Both the position numbers and the translations under genes were made by a program. Under the pieces are notes generated by a model. It was not told where the DNA came from. It searched no databases and saw only the letters and a program-made list of their open reading frames with translations. Below are positions 52,522-61,024 of a stretch of DNA of 64,000 bases, one piece after another. This DNA comes from Nocardioides carbamazepini (GTDB lineage Bacteria > Actinomycetota > Actinomycetes > Propionibacteriales > Nocardioidaceae), in contig NZ_JAHTLF010000025.1 of the NCBI RefSeq assembly GCF_024614185.1, forward strand, positions 248,001-312,000, written 5' to 3'. The stretch's first letter is position 1. Each line of letters starts with the position of its first letter.

Positions 52522-53684
52522 ACTTCGACGTCGACCCGGTCCACGACGACATCCGGCAGGGGATGCGCGACCTGTGCGCGAGGTTCCCCGACGAGTACTG
52601 GGCCGCCAGGGACGAGCTGCACGAGTTTCCCTGGGACTTCTACCGCGCCGTCACGGACGCCGGGTGGCTGGGCCTGACCATCCCCGAGGAGTACGGCGGC
52701 GGCGGGCTCGGCGTCACCGAGGCGGCGATCGTGGAGCGCGAGATCTCCGCGTCCGGCGCCGGGATGGGCGGGTGCAGCTCGGTCCACATCGGGATCTTCG
52801 GCTTCGAGCCGATCCTGCGCCACGGCAGCGAGGACCTGAAGCAGCGCTTCCTGCCGCGGGTGCCGAAGGGCGACCTGCAGATCTCGTTCGCGGTCACCGA
52901 GCCCGATGCCGGCACGGACACGACCAACCTGTCCACCTTCGCCCGCAAGGTCGACGGCGGGTGGCTGGTGTCGGGCAAGAAGGTCTGGATCTCCAACGCC
53001 CAGCAGGCCGAGCGGATGCTGCTCCTGGCGCGGACCACGCCCAAGGACCAGTGTGCTCGTCGGACCGACGGGCTGACGGTCTTCTTCGCGCCGGTCGACC
53101 GGGACCGCGTGACGATCCGGCCGATCCCCAAGATGGGCCGCAACTCCGTCGACAGCAACGAGCTGTTCATCGACGACCTCTTCGTCGCCGACGAGGACGT
53201 CGTCGGCGAGGTCGGCCGGGGCTTCGAGGTGATCCTCACCGGCCTCAACGCCGAGCGGGTGGTCGCCGCCAACGCGATGCTCGGGATCGGAGAGGCGGCG
53301 CTGCGCCGCGGCGTGCGGTATGCCCAGGACCGGGTGGTCTTCGGCCGCCCGATCGGTCAGAACCAGGGCCTGTCGTTCCAGCTCGCGGAGGCCAAGATCC
53401 GGCTCGAGGCCGCCGACGCGGTGCTGCAGAAGGCGACCTGGCTGGTCGACCGGCAGCGGCCCTGCGGTGCGGAGGCCAACTACGCCAAGTGGCTGTGCGC
53501 CGAGGCGGGCTTCTACGCCGCCGACGTGGCGCTGCAGGTGCACGGCGGCATGGGCTACAGCAAGGAGTTCCACGTCGAGCGGTACTTCCGCGAGGCCCGG
53601 CTGATGCGGATCGCCCCGATCAGCCAGGAGATGGTGCTCAACTACGTCGCCGAGCACGTGCTCGGCCTGCCGAGGAGCTACTGA
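52518..53684 (+). CDS. Acyl-CoA dehydrogenase
   Basis: A 388-residue FAD enzyme introducing an alpha-beta double bond into an acyl-CoA. Family blocks: IPEEYGGGGLG, FAVTEPDAGTDTTNL, WISNAQQAERML, and VHGGMGYSKEFHVERYFREARL. The usual YEGT Glu is replaced (RIAPISQEM), but LNAERVVAANA holds a Glu where isovaleryl-CoA dehydrogenase has its base. It is translationally coupled to the orphan DctP and to the MaoC gene. Confidence 0.9.
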   Translation: MNFDVDPVHDDIRQGMRDLCARFPDEYWAARDELHEFPWDFYRAVTDAGWLGLTIPEEYGGGGLGVTEAAIVEREISASGAGMGGCSSVHIGIFGFEPILRHGSEDLKQRFLPRVPKGDLQISFAVTEPDAGTDTTNLSTFARKVDGGWLVSGKKVWISNAQQAERMLLLARTTPKDQCARRTDGLTVFFAPVDRDRVTIRPIPKMGRNSVDSNELFIDDLFVADEDVVGEVGRGFEVILTGLNAERVVAANAMLGIGEAALRRGVRYAQDRVVFGRPIGQNQGLSFQLAEAKIRLEAADAVLQKATWLVDRQRPCGAEANYAKWLCAEAGFYAADVALQVHGGMGYSKEFHVERYFREARLMRIAPISQEMVLNYVAEHVLGLPRSY

Positions 53685-54157
53685 TGCGCGGCCTGTACTT
53701 CGAGGAGTTCGAGATCGGGAAGGTCTACCGGCACGCCTTCCGGCGCACGGTGACCGAGATGGACAACGTCCTCTTCACGTCGTTGACCATGAACGTCGCT
53801 CCGATCCACCTCGACGCCGAGCATGCGAAGACCACGATCCACGGCCGTCCGCTGGTCAACAGCCTGTTCACCGTGGCGCTCATCGGGGCGTTCCACGTAC
53901 CCGAGCTGACGATGGGGACCACGCTGGGCAACCTCGGCTACGAGGAGATGCGCTTCCCCGCGCCCGTCTTCCACGGCGACACCCTGCGCGGGGAGACCAC
54001 TGTCGTCGACAAGCGGGAGTCGGCCAGCCGGGACGACTCGGGGATCGTGTGGTTCGAGCACCGCGGCTACAACCAGGACGACGTGCTCGTCATGACCTGC
54101 AAGCGGGCCGGACTGATGATGCGGCTCCCTGCCGACGGCACGGCGTTCGGAGAGTGA
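53684..54157 (+). CDS. MaoC-family dehydratase (mesaconyl-CoA hydratase-like)
   Basis: A 157-residue hotdog protein: YFEEFEIGKVYRHAFRRTVTEMDNVLFTSLTMNVAPIHLD carries the hydratase Asn/His region, and LGNLGYEEMRFPAPVFHGDTLRGET the distal strand. Resembles dehydratases that act with CitE-like lyases on methylmalyl/mesaconyl-CoA. The ATG shares a base with the preceding stop (TGATG). Confidence 0.8.
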   Translation: MRGLYFEEFEIGKVYRHAFRRTVTEMDNVLFTSLTMNVAPIHLDAEHAKTTIHGRPLVNSLFTVALIGAFHVPELTMGTTLGNLGYEEMRFPAPVFHGDTLRGETTVVDKRESASRDDSGIVWFEHRGYNQDDVLVMTCKRAGLMMRLPADGTAFGE

Positions 54158-54164
54158 GCGCTTC

Positions 54165-56204
54165 GTGACGGAGCAGCACGAGGGCCGGTACCCGCACGTC
54201 TTCACCCCGATCACCATCGGGACGATGCGGCTGCGCAACCGGATCATGGTTCCGCCGCACGGCTCCGGGATCGGGAACCTGTGGGGCACCGACGCCGAGG
54301 CCGAGACCCACATGGCCTACTGGGAGTCGCGGGCGCTGGACGGCGCGTCCTGGATCGACGGCGTACGCGGCCGGGTCCGCAACCCCGTGATCCCCGGCTT
54401 CGACACGGGCGGCTACGGCGCGGAGACCATCGGCAACTACCGGCAGCCGAACTACGTCGAGCGGGTCCAGGAGCTGGCCCACCGGCTGCACCGGGCCGGG
54501 GCGGTGGTCACCAGCCAGCTCACCGTGATCGGCGGGGTGCCGCAGTCACCCGGCCGGGTGCTCAGCTCCCCGCTCACCAACGCCCGGCCGCACGTGATGT
54601 CGACCGCCGACGTCGCCGAGTACGTCGAGGAGTACCGGTTCAGCGCCACCCGCGCCCGCGAGGCCGGGCTCGACGGCATCGAGCTGCACCTCAACCACGA
54701 CGACATGCTCGAGTGGTTCCTCTCGCCGCTGACCAACGACCGCACCGACCGCTACGGCGGGTCCCTGGAGAACCGGGCCCGCTTCGCGGTCGAGTCGCTG
54801 CGGGCCGTCCGCGAGGCGGTGGGCTCGGAGCTGACCGTCGGGGTCCGGTTCAACCTGCGCGAGGAGATGCCCGAGGGCTACGACGAGAGCGGCGGTGTCG
54901 AGGTGGCGCAGCTGCTCGAGGCGACCGGCCTGGTCGACTACCTGCACGCGGTGGTCGGCTCGCCCTGGGGCGACCCCAGCTACATCCAGTCCCAGCACTA
55001 CGACGCCGCGCAGTGGGCCGAGCTGGCCGGACGGGTCCGCAAGGAGGTCTCGCTGCCGGTGGTCTATGCCGGCCGGGTCAACACCGTCGCGGTGGCCGAG
55101 CAGGTGCTGGCCGCCGGCCACGCCGACGTGGTCGGCATCGCGCGGGCCTACCTCGCCGAGCGCGATCTGCTCGCCAAGGCGCGCGCGGGCCGCGAGGGCG
55201 AGATCCGCCCGTGCGTGGGCGGCAACGACTGCATCAGCCGGCAGTACGCCGAGGGCCTGCCGTTCTCGTGCGCGGTCAACCCGCACGTCAAGACCGAGGC
55301 GCAGGGCCGGTGGGGCGAGGGCGACCTCGGCGTCGCCGCGTCGCCGCGCAAGCTGCTGGTGATCGGTGGCGGACCGGCGGGCCTCGAGCTGGCCGCGCTG
55401 GCCGCGGAGAGCGGACACCAGGTGGCGCTCTGGGAGGCCGGTGAGCGGCTCGGCGGCCAGCTCGCGACCGTCGCCAACGCGCCCACCTTCGACAAGTACG
55501 GCGAGTACCTCACCTGGCAGGAGGCGCGGTTGGCCCGGCTCGGGGTGGACGTGCGTCGGGCGACGACGGCCACCGTGGAGTCGGTGGTCGCGGCGGAGGC
55601 CGAGGTCGTCGCGGTCGCCACCGGCGCACGACCGCACCGGCCGGTGCTGCCGGGAGTCGACCTGCCGCACGTCGTGGACGCCGCGGACGTGCTGGGCGGC
55701 ACCGCCGCCGTGGGCGACCGGGTGCTGATCATCGCGCGCGACGACCACCTGCCGCCGCTCACCGTCGCTGACCTGCTCGCCGGCCAGGGCCGCCAGGTCA
55801 CCCTGGTGTACGGCGCCCAGCAGCCCGGCCAGCAGCTCGGTCGCTACATCCTCGGCGGCGTACTGGCGAGGCTGCACAAGCAGAAGGTGGAGTTCCGCCA
55901 CCTCGAGGAGGTGCGGGCGATCCACGCCGACGGCGTCGACGTACGACACGTCTACACGTTCGAGTCGCAGCGGCTGTCCGGCTACGACACCGTCGTGCTC
56001 GCCTGTGGCGCGGACAGCGACGACACCCTGTTCCAGCAGCTCCAGGGCAAGGTGCCCGAGCTGCACGTGCTCGGCGACGCGTACGCACCCCGGCGGCTGT
56101 CGTTCGCGACCCGCCAGGCCTACGCGCTCGCCGAGGTGCTGGCCGGCCACCCCGAGGTGGTCGACGGTCGTTGGTCATCGTCCCCGGTGGAGCGGATCGG
56201 ATGA
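54165..56204 (+). CDS. NADH:flavin oxidoreductase / 2,4-dienoyl-CoA reductase-type flavoprotein
   Basis: 679 residues: an old-yellow-enzyme barrel (1-350; TSQLTVIGGVPQSPGRVLSSPLTN, GIELHLNHDDMLEWFLSPLTNDRTDRYGGS), a short Fe-S loop, and a C-terminal FAD/NAD half (VIGGGPAGLELAALAAESGHQV; LGDAYAPRRL). In trimethylamine dehydrogenase relatives the cluster loop is C-x2-C-x2-C-x12-C; here it reads CVGGNDCISR with a later Cys, so one ligand is Gly. The catalytic HxxH/HxxY region is also altered (HLNHDD). It likely reduces an enoyl-CoA or enone. Confidence 0.85.
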   Translation: MTEQHEGRYPHVFTPITIGTMRLRNRIMVPPHGSGIGNLWGTDAEAETHMAYWESRALDGASWIDGVRGRVRNPVIPGFDTGGYGAETIGNYRQPNYVERVQELAHRLHRAGAVVTSQLTVIGGVPQSPGRVLSSPLTNARPHVMSTADVAEYVEEYRFSATRAREAGLDGIELHLNHDDMLEWFLSPLTNDRTDRYGGSLENRARFAVESLRAVREAVGSELTVGVRFNLREEMPEGYDESGGVEVAQLLEATGLVDYLHAVVGSPWGDPSYIQSQHYDAAQWAELAGRVRKEVSLPVVYAGRVNTVAVAEQVLAAGHADVVGIARAYLAERDLLAKARAGREGEIRPCVGGNDCISRQYAEGLPFSCAVNPHVKTEAQGRWGEGDLGVAASPRKLLVIGGGPAGLELAALAAESGHQVALWEAGERLGGQLATVANAPTFDKYGEYLTWQEARLARLGVDVRRATTATVESVVAAEAEVVAVATGARPHRPVLPGVDLPHVVDAADVLGGTAAVGDRVLIIARDDHLPPLTVADLLAGQGRQVTLVYGAQQPGQQLGRYILGGVLARLHKQKVEFRHLEEVRAIHADGVDVRHVYTFESQRLSGYDTVVLACGADSDDTLFQQLQGKVPELHVLGDAYAPRRLSFATRQAYALAEVLAGHPEVVDGRWSSSPVERIG

Positions 56205-56977
56205 GCGCCCGCACCGCCCTCGTCGTCGGCGGCGCCGGCGCGATCGGAGCCGCCTGCGTGCGGGCCCTCACCGCCGACGGGCTGAGGGTGGTCCTGGCCG
56301 ACCTGGACGAGTCCGCTGCCGGTCAGGTCGCGGAGCGCACCGGCGCCGTCGGAGCGGTCGGCATCGACGTCACCTCCGCCGACAGCGTCCGCGACGGCGT
56401 ACGGCGTGCCGTCGAGATCCTGGACGGCCTCGACGTCGCCGTGAACCTCGCCGCCATCGGCGGCCCGCCCGTTCGGTTGCACGAGTACGACGACGCCGGC
56501 TGGGAGCGGGTCGTCGACGTCAACCTCAACGGCACCTTCCGCTGCCTGCGCGAGCAGGTGGGGGCGATGCTCGGGACCGCGGGCGCCGCTGCCGGTGCCG
56601 GTGGCAGCATCGTGGTGGTCTCCTCGGTCGGTGCCGGCGTCGGGTTCGCCGGCGCGGCCGCCTACTCGGCCACCAAGCACGCACTGACCGGACTGACCCG
56701 ATCGGCTGCGCTGGAGTACGCCGGGGACGGCATCCGGATCAACGCCGTCGCGCCCGGCTTCGTGGACACCGGGCTGCTGCGCTCTCGCCGTACGGACGAG
56801 GAGATCGCCCACCTCGAGTCGGCCCACCCCCTCGGCCGGCTTGCCACGGTCGAGGAGGTCGCGGCCGTGGTCGCCTTCCTCGCCTCTAGCGCAGCCGGCT
56901 TCGTGACGGGCTCCTGCTACGGCGTCGACGGTGGCTTCCTGGCCGGCAACGCGAACCTGCTGAACCGTCCCGAGTAG
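56201..56977 (+). CDS. Short-chain dehydrogenase/reductase
   Basis: A 258-residue SDR: GGAGAIG cofactor loop, NLAAIGG, SVGAGVGFAGAAAYSATK with catalytic Ser, Tyr and Lys. The ATG at 56201 overlaps the flavoprotein stop (ATGA). Last gene of the second dctP operon; a hairpin follows at 56984. Confidence 0.85.
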   Translation: MSARTALVVGGAGAIGAACVRALTADGLRVVLADLDESAAGQVAERTGAVGAVGIDVTSADSVRDGVRRAVEILDGLDVAVNLAAIGGPPVRLHEYDDAGWERVVDVNLNGTFRCLREQVGAMLGTAGAAAGAGGSIVVVSSVGAGVGFAGAAAYSATKHALTGLTRSAALEYAGDGIRINAVAPGFVDTGLLRSRRTDEEIAHLESAHPLGRLATVEEVAAVVAFLASSAAGFVTGSCYGVDGGFLAGNANLLNRPE

Positions 56978-56983
56978 CCCAGC

Positions 56984-57004
56984 CGCCCGCGCCCCGTGCG
57001 GGCG
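56984..57004 (+). terminator. Short GC hairpin after the SDR
   Basis: CGCCCGC and GCGGGCG pair around a 7-base loop; no T-tract. It is placed right after the last gene of the operon. Confidence 0.5.
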
Positions 57005-57057
57005 TCTCGATACCGCACCTGCGCTCGTTCAGCGCTGCGGCGCTACTCGACGACCAC
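57004..57057. repeat. REP-like GTCTCGATAC...CTACTCGACGACC sequence
   Basis: The GTCTCGATAC start and CGCTACTCGACGACC end match a short intergenic repeat often seen in nocardioform genomes beside DUF222/HNH genes; the identification is from memory of the pattern. Confidence 0.5.
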
Positions 57058-57071
57058 GCGGACTCGGCGTT

Positions 57072-58364
57072 CTAGGCTCTTCGGTGGAAGCGGATGTCGC
57101 CGTCGGGCAGGGTGTCATGGTCATAGACCTGGTCATGGATCCGGTGATGATGAAACCCGCACAACAAGATCCCGTTGCCCAGGCTCGTCACCCCACCCAG
57201 CGCCCACGGTTGCAGATGATGGGCCTCGCACCACCGAGCCGGGATCGTGCACCCCTCACCCCGACACACCGGATCACGCAACCGCAGCGCCCTGCGGATC
57301 GCCGTGCTGAACAACCGCTGCTTGCGACCCAGGTCCAGGACCTCGCTCTCCCCGCCCAGGACGGCGGGGATGACGCCCCCCGTGCACGCCAACCGCCGCG
57401 CCTCGGCCGCAGAGATGTCCGTGGTGCCCGTTGGCGACAGCGGGTTCGTGGTCGTCGCCGCCCCCATCCCCGACAACAACTGCTTGATCCCGATCGTCAC
57501 GACCACCGACGTCGCGTCCCCGCCCTGGTCGGGCAGCTTCGACGGGTCCAGGTGCTCCAACAGGCGACGGAACGCCTCGGCCAACTGCCGGTGTCGCGGC
57601 AACCGCACCACATCCGGGTTCGACCCCGCACCGTCGTTCCCGACGTCGTGCTGGTCGCGCTGGTTGGGGTGGCGGGGATTGGTCCACCCGTCCAGGTACG
57701 TCTCGAACCGACCGGCGACCGCATCGGCGACCCGAAGATGGATCTTGGTGGTGCCGTCGCCGACGGGGCGGAACCGCACCGAGGCCTTCTCCTCCGCATG
57801 CCGCTCTTGCTCCGCCAACCGCCGCGCGTCCTCGGCGTCGGCGATCTCGGGAGCCGAGACATGCAGAATCGCCCGCCCCAACCGGCGCAGCTCGGCGGGA
57901 CCGAAGTCCGCGGCCAACCGGATCAGGTCCGCCTCCGCCTGCTGTTTCACCGCGACCCCGACCCGGTCGGGCAGGTCATCGACACAAGCGGTGATGACCC
58001 GCACCTGCTCCAGGTTCACCCCACCCTTGGCGAGCGCGGCAGCGGTCGCGGTGAACCGGTCCGCCACCGCTGAGGCCAGCCGCTCCTCGGCCCGCACCTT
58101 GGCGGGGTCGGCATGCACGGCTTTGGCGAACCAGCCCGCCACATCGCGCGACCCGTGGCTCTCCGCGACGTCACCGGCGACCGCCAGCGTGCGCAGCCGC
58201 AGCTCCACGACCTGCGCCTCCAGGCCCGCGAGCTCGGTCAGCAACCGCTCCTTCTCCCCCGTCGAGAGGTACAGCGGCTGCATGTCCCGCACGCCGGCCA
58301 GGGCCTCCCGCGACACCGCCACCGCAGCCGCCAACGGAGCAGGCGGTGACTGGATGAGGGACAT
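57072..58364 (-). CDS. DUF222 / HNH endonuclease domain protein (13E12 repeat family)
   Basis: A 430-residue protein. The N-terminal ~300 residues are the helical DUF222 (13E12) domain; the C-terminus holds the HNH motif: CEAHHLQPWALGG and GILLCGFHHHRIHD with a CRGEGC pair before it. These genes occur in many copies in mycobacteria and relatives and are thought to be mobile, though their activity is unproven. It has no link to the surrounding catabolic genes and is bordered by short repeats on both sides. Confidence 0.88.
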   Translation of the reverse strand: MSLIQSPPAPLAAAVAVSREALAGVRDMQPLYLSTGEKERLLTELAGLEAQVVELRLRTLAVAGDVAESHGSRDVAGWFAKAVHADPAKVRAEERLASAVADRFTATAAALAKGGVNLEQVRVITACVDDLPDRVGVAVKQQAEADLIRLAADFGPAELRRLGRAILHVSAPEIADAEDARRLAEQERHAEEKASVRFRPVGDGTTKIHLRVADAVAGRFETYLDGWTNPRHPNQRDQHDVGNDGAGSNPDVVRLPRHRQLAEAFRRLLEHLDPSKLPDQGGDATSVVVTIGIKQLLSGMGAATTTNPLSPTGTTDISAAEARRLACTGGVIPAVLGGESEVLDLGRKQRLFSTAIRRALRLRDPVCRGEGCTIPARWCEAHHLQPWALGGVTSLGNGILLCGFHHHRIHDQVYDHDTLPDGDIRFHRRA

Positions 58365-58451
58365 CGGAGCGGCCTTCCCGATCGGCTTCGGCGTACGCCG
58401 ATCCTCTCAAGCGGCTCCGACACGAAGGCCCTTCTCACACTGAGCTGTGGA

Positions 58452-58490
58452 GACAGGCTCGACTCTGACAGGGGTCTCGACAGGCTCGAC
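58452..58490. repeat. Direct repeat GACAGGCTCGAC, two copies
   Basis: Copies at 58452-58463 and 58479-58490, the second inside GTCTCGACAGGCTCGACC, a repeat resembling those on the other side of the HNH gene. Confidence 0.6.
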
Positions 58491-58502
58491 CTACGGTTGG
58501 CG

Positions 58503-59447
58503 TCAGGGATAGCGGGCGACGAGGCGGCCGGTGACGTCACCCCGGCGCAGCCGGTCGAGCGCGGCCGGGATGTCGTCGAAGCCGATCGGCTCGAGGGCGG
58601 GGGAGAGGTCGCCCGAGGCGAACATCTCGTACACCGCGGCGATGTCCTCGACGGTCCCGCCACGGGAGCCGAGCAGGGTGACCTGCTTGAGGATCAGGGC
58701 GTTGGTCGAGATCGTCGACTCCAGGCGACCCATCCCGACCTGCACCACGCGCCCGAAGTCGCGCACGGTCTCGATCGCGGCGGCGGTGGTGGTGCCGAAC
58801 CCGGCGAAGTCCACGATCAGGTCGAGACCGACGTCGGCGAAGGCGGTGATGTCGGCGGCGACCTCGGTGACACCGAGCTCGCGCGCCATCGGCCACAGCG
58901 ACTGCTTGGGCTCGGCGGCGTACACCTCCGCCCCGCGGAGCACCGCGATCCGCGCGCCCACCTGCCCCAGGCCGCCGAGGCCGATGATGCCGACCTTGTC
59001 GCCGGCGGCGACCTCGCCGCGCACCACCACGGCCCGGTACGGCGCCCGGCCGGCGTCGGTGCCCGCGGCGGCCAGCTCGAAGGAGAGCCCCTCGGGGACG
59101 CGGACGAGGTCGGGCGGGTCCGCGACGACGTACGGCCCGTAGCCGCCGTCGCGGCCGAGTCCTGGCCGGGTGCTGCCGGCGGGGTTCACGGCGACCCGGT
59201 CGCCGACGGCCCAGCCGTCGACCCCGACCCCGACGGCGGCGATCACGCCGGCGACCTCGTGGCCGAGGGTCAGCGGGAACGGACCGAGCCGGGCGGTCCA
59301 GGTGGCGTCGTCGAGGATCCCGACGTCGGTGTGGCACAGGCCGGCCGCGCGCACGGCCACCAGCACCTCACCGGGACCGGCGACCGGCTCGGGGAGGTCG
59401 GTCAGGCGCAGCGGCTCGCCGGTGCCCGTCATCTGCCAGGCACGCAT
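58503..59447 (-). CDS. MDR-family alcohol dehydrogenase lacking the structural zinc loop
   Basis: A 314-residue dehydrogenase, shorter than usual. Catalytic ligands are present (AGLCHTDVG, LGHEVAG), but the stretch that normally carries four Cys reads NPAGSTRPGLGRDGGYG, so the structural zinc lobe has been deleted. Cofactor loop GLGGLGQVGARI. It lies 8 bp downstream of the crotonase in a four-gene minus-strand operon (thiolase, SDR, crotonase, ADH). Confidence 0.85.
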   Translation of the reverse strand: MRAWQMTGTGEPLRLTDLPEPVAGPGEVLVAVRAAGLCHTDVGILDDATWTARLGPFPLTLGHEVAGVIAAVGVGVDGWAVGDRVAVNPAGSTRPGLGRDGGYGPYVVADPPDLVRVPEGLSFELAAAGTDAGRAPYRAVVVRGEVAAGDKVGIIGLGGLGQVGARIAVLRGAEVYAAEPKQSLWPMARELGVTEVAADITAFADVGLDLIVDFAGFGTTTAAAIETVRDFGRVVQVGMGRLESTISTNALILKQVTLLGSRGGTVEDIAAVYEMFASGDLSPALEPIGFDDIPAALDRLRRGDVTGRLVARYP

Positions 59448-59455
59448 CGTCGCGC

Positions 59456-60244
59456 TCAGCGGCCCGTCCAGCGGGGCGCGCGCTTCTCGACGAAGGCGAG
59501 TGCGCCCTCCTGGGCGTCGGCGGACTCGCGGACCGGGTTCACGAAGGCCTCCTGACGGTCGAACATCTCGGTCAGGGGCCAGTCGGCCGACCGGACCAGC
59601 ACCTGCTTGGAGGCGGCGAGGGCGAGGGGCGCGTTCGCAGCGACCTCGTCGGCGAGGTCGAGCGCGGCGGCCAGCGCCTGCCCGGGCTCGGTGAGCCGGT
59701 TGACCAGGTGGACCTCGGCAGCGTCCGGTGCCGGCCACATGCGCCCGGTCAGGACCAGCTCCATCGCCAGGTGGTACGGGATCCGGTGCTGCAGGCGCAG
59801 CAGGCCGCCGGCCGCGGCGGTGAGGCCGCGCTTCACCTCGGGCAGCCCGAACCTCGCCGCGGACGAGGCGACGACGAGGTCGCAGGACAGCACGATCTCG
59901 AAGCCTCCGGCGAGCGCGTAGCCCTCGACGGCGGCGATCACGGGCTTGGTCGGCGGTCGCCTCACGATGCCGGCGAAGCCGCGACCCTCGACGACGGGGC
60001 GCTCGCCGCGGGCGAAGCCCTTGAGGTCCATGCCCGCACAGAACGTGCCGCCGGCACCCGTGATCACCGCGACGCTGAGGTCCGCGCGGTCGTCCAGGAG
60101 CTGGAGCGCGTCGGCGATCCGGTGCGCCATCGCCATGGACATGGCGTTCTTCGACTCGGGCCGGTTCATGGTCAGCACGAGGACGCGGCCCCGCTCCTCG
60201 ACGAGCAGGTCGGTGTCGGTCACGATGCTCTCCTCCGTGGTCAT
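59456..60244 (-). CDS. Enoyl-CoA hydratase
   Basis: A 262-residue crotonase with a full active-site framework: CAGMDLKGF oxyanion loop, GYALAGGFEIVLSCDL, and FGLPEVKRGL with the catalytic Glu. Hydrates an enoyl-CoA in beta-oxidation. ATGA overlap with the SDR. Confidence 0.88.
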   Translation of the reverse strand: MTTEESIVTDTDLLVEERGRVLVLTMNRPESKNAMSMAMAHRIADALQLLDDRADLSVAVITGAGGTFCAGMDLKGFARGERPVVEGRGFAGIVRRPPTKPVIAAVEGYALAGGFEIVLSCDLVVASSAARFGLPEVKRGLTAAAGGLLRLQHRIPYHLAMELVLTGRMWPAPDAAEVHLVNRLTEPGQALAAALDLADEVAANAPLALAASKQVLVRSADWPLTEMFDRQEAFVNPVRESADAQEGALAFVEKRAPRWTGR

Positions 60245-60999
60245 CGCGGGCTCATCCGGATCGCGCCGTCGAGGCGGATCGTCTCGCCGTTGAGGTAGGG
60301 GTTCTGGACGATCTGCTCGGCGAGCAGGGCGAACTCGTCGGGCTGGCCGAGCCGGGCGGGGTTCGGGACCTGCGCGCCGAGGCCGTCCCGGATCTCCTGC
60401 GAGAAGCGGGCCAGGATCGGGGTGTCGAAGACGCCGGGCGCGATCGTGTTCACCCGGATGCCCTTGGTGGCCAGGTCCCGTGCGGCGACGAGAGTCATCC
60501 CCACGACGCCGGCCTTCGCCGAGGCGTAGGGGATCTGGCCGATCTGGCCCTCCCATGCGGCGACCGACGCGGTCAGCACGCACACGCCGCGCTCGCCGTC
60601 GACAGGCTCGTTCGCGGCCATCCGCGCGGCCGCCAGGCGCAGCACGTTGAAGGTGCCGACGAGATTGATGTCGATCAGCTGCCGGTAGAGGTCGAGGTCG
60701 CCGGCCGAGCCGTCCCGGTTGACGAGGCGGACCGTGCCGCCCTTGCCGGCGCAGTGCACCAGCGCCCGCAGGGGGCCCCGCTCGACGGCCAGGTCGAGCG
60801 CGGCGTCGACGCGCTGCGCGTCGGTGACGTCCGCGGCCGCGTACGATCCACCGACCTCCTCGGCGAGCTCCTTGCCGAGCTGCTCGTTGAGGTCGAGGAC
60901 GACGACATGGGCGCCCGCGCGGGCCAGTCGCCGCGCGGTCGCGGCGCCGAGGCCGGACGCGCCGCCGGTGACGAGGGCCGAGGCTCCGGTGAGGTCCAC
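60241..60999 (-). CDS. SDR-type 3-hydroxyacyl-CoA dehydrogenase (HSD17B10-like)
   Basis: A 252-residue SDR: GGASGLG loop, Ser in TASVAAWEGQ, Tyr-x3-Lys in YASAK, and the late APGVFDTPIL typical of type-10 17-beta-HSD/2-methyl-3-hydroxybutyryl-CoA dehydrogenases. An AAGGAGA Shine-Dalgarno lies 6 bases before the GTG. With the thiolase it forms a last beta-oxidation turn. Confidence 0.87.
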   Translation of the reverse strand: MDLTGASALVTGGASGLGAATARRLARAGAHVVVLDLNEQLGKELAEEVGGSYAAADVTDAQRVDAALDLAVERGPLRALVHCAGKGGTVRLVNRDGSAGDLDLYRQLIDINLVGTFNVLRLAAARMAANEPVDGERGVCVLTASVAAWEGQIGQIPYASAKAGVVGMTLVAARDLATKGIRVNTIAPGVFDTPILARFSQEIRDGLGAQVPNPARLGQPDEFALLAEQIVQNPYLNGETIRLDGAIRMSPR

Positions 61000-61024
61000 A
61001 GTGTTCTCCTTCGGGTGGGCGGGC

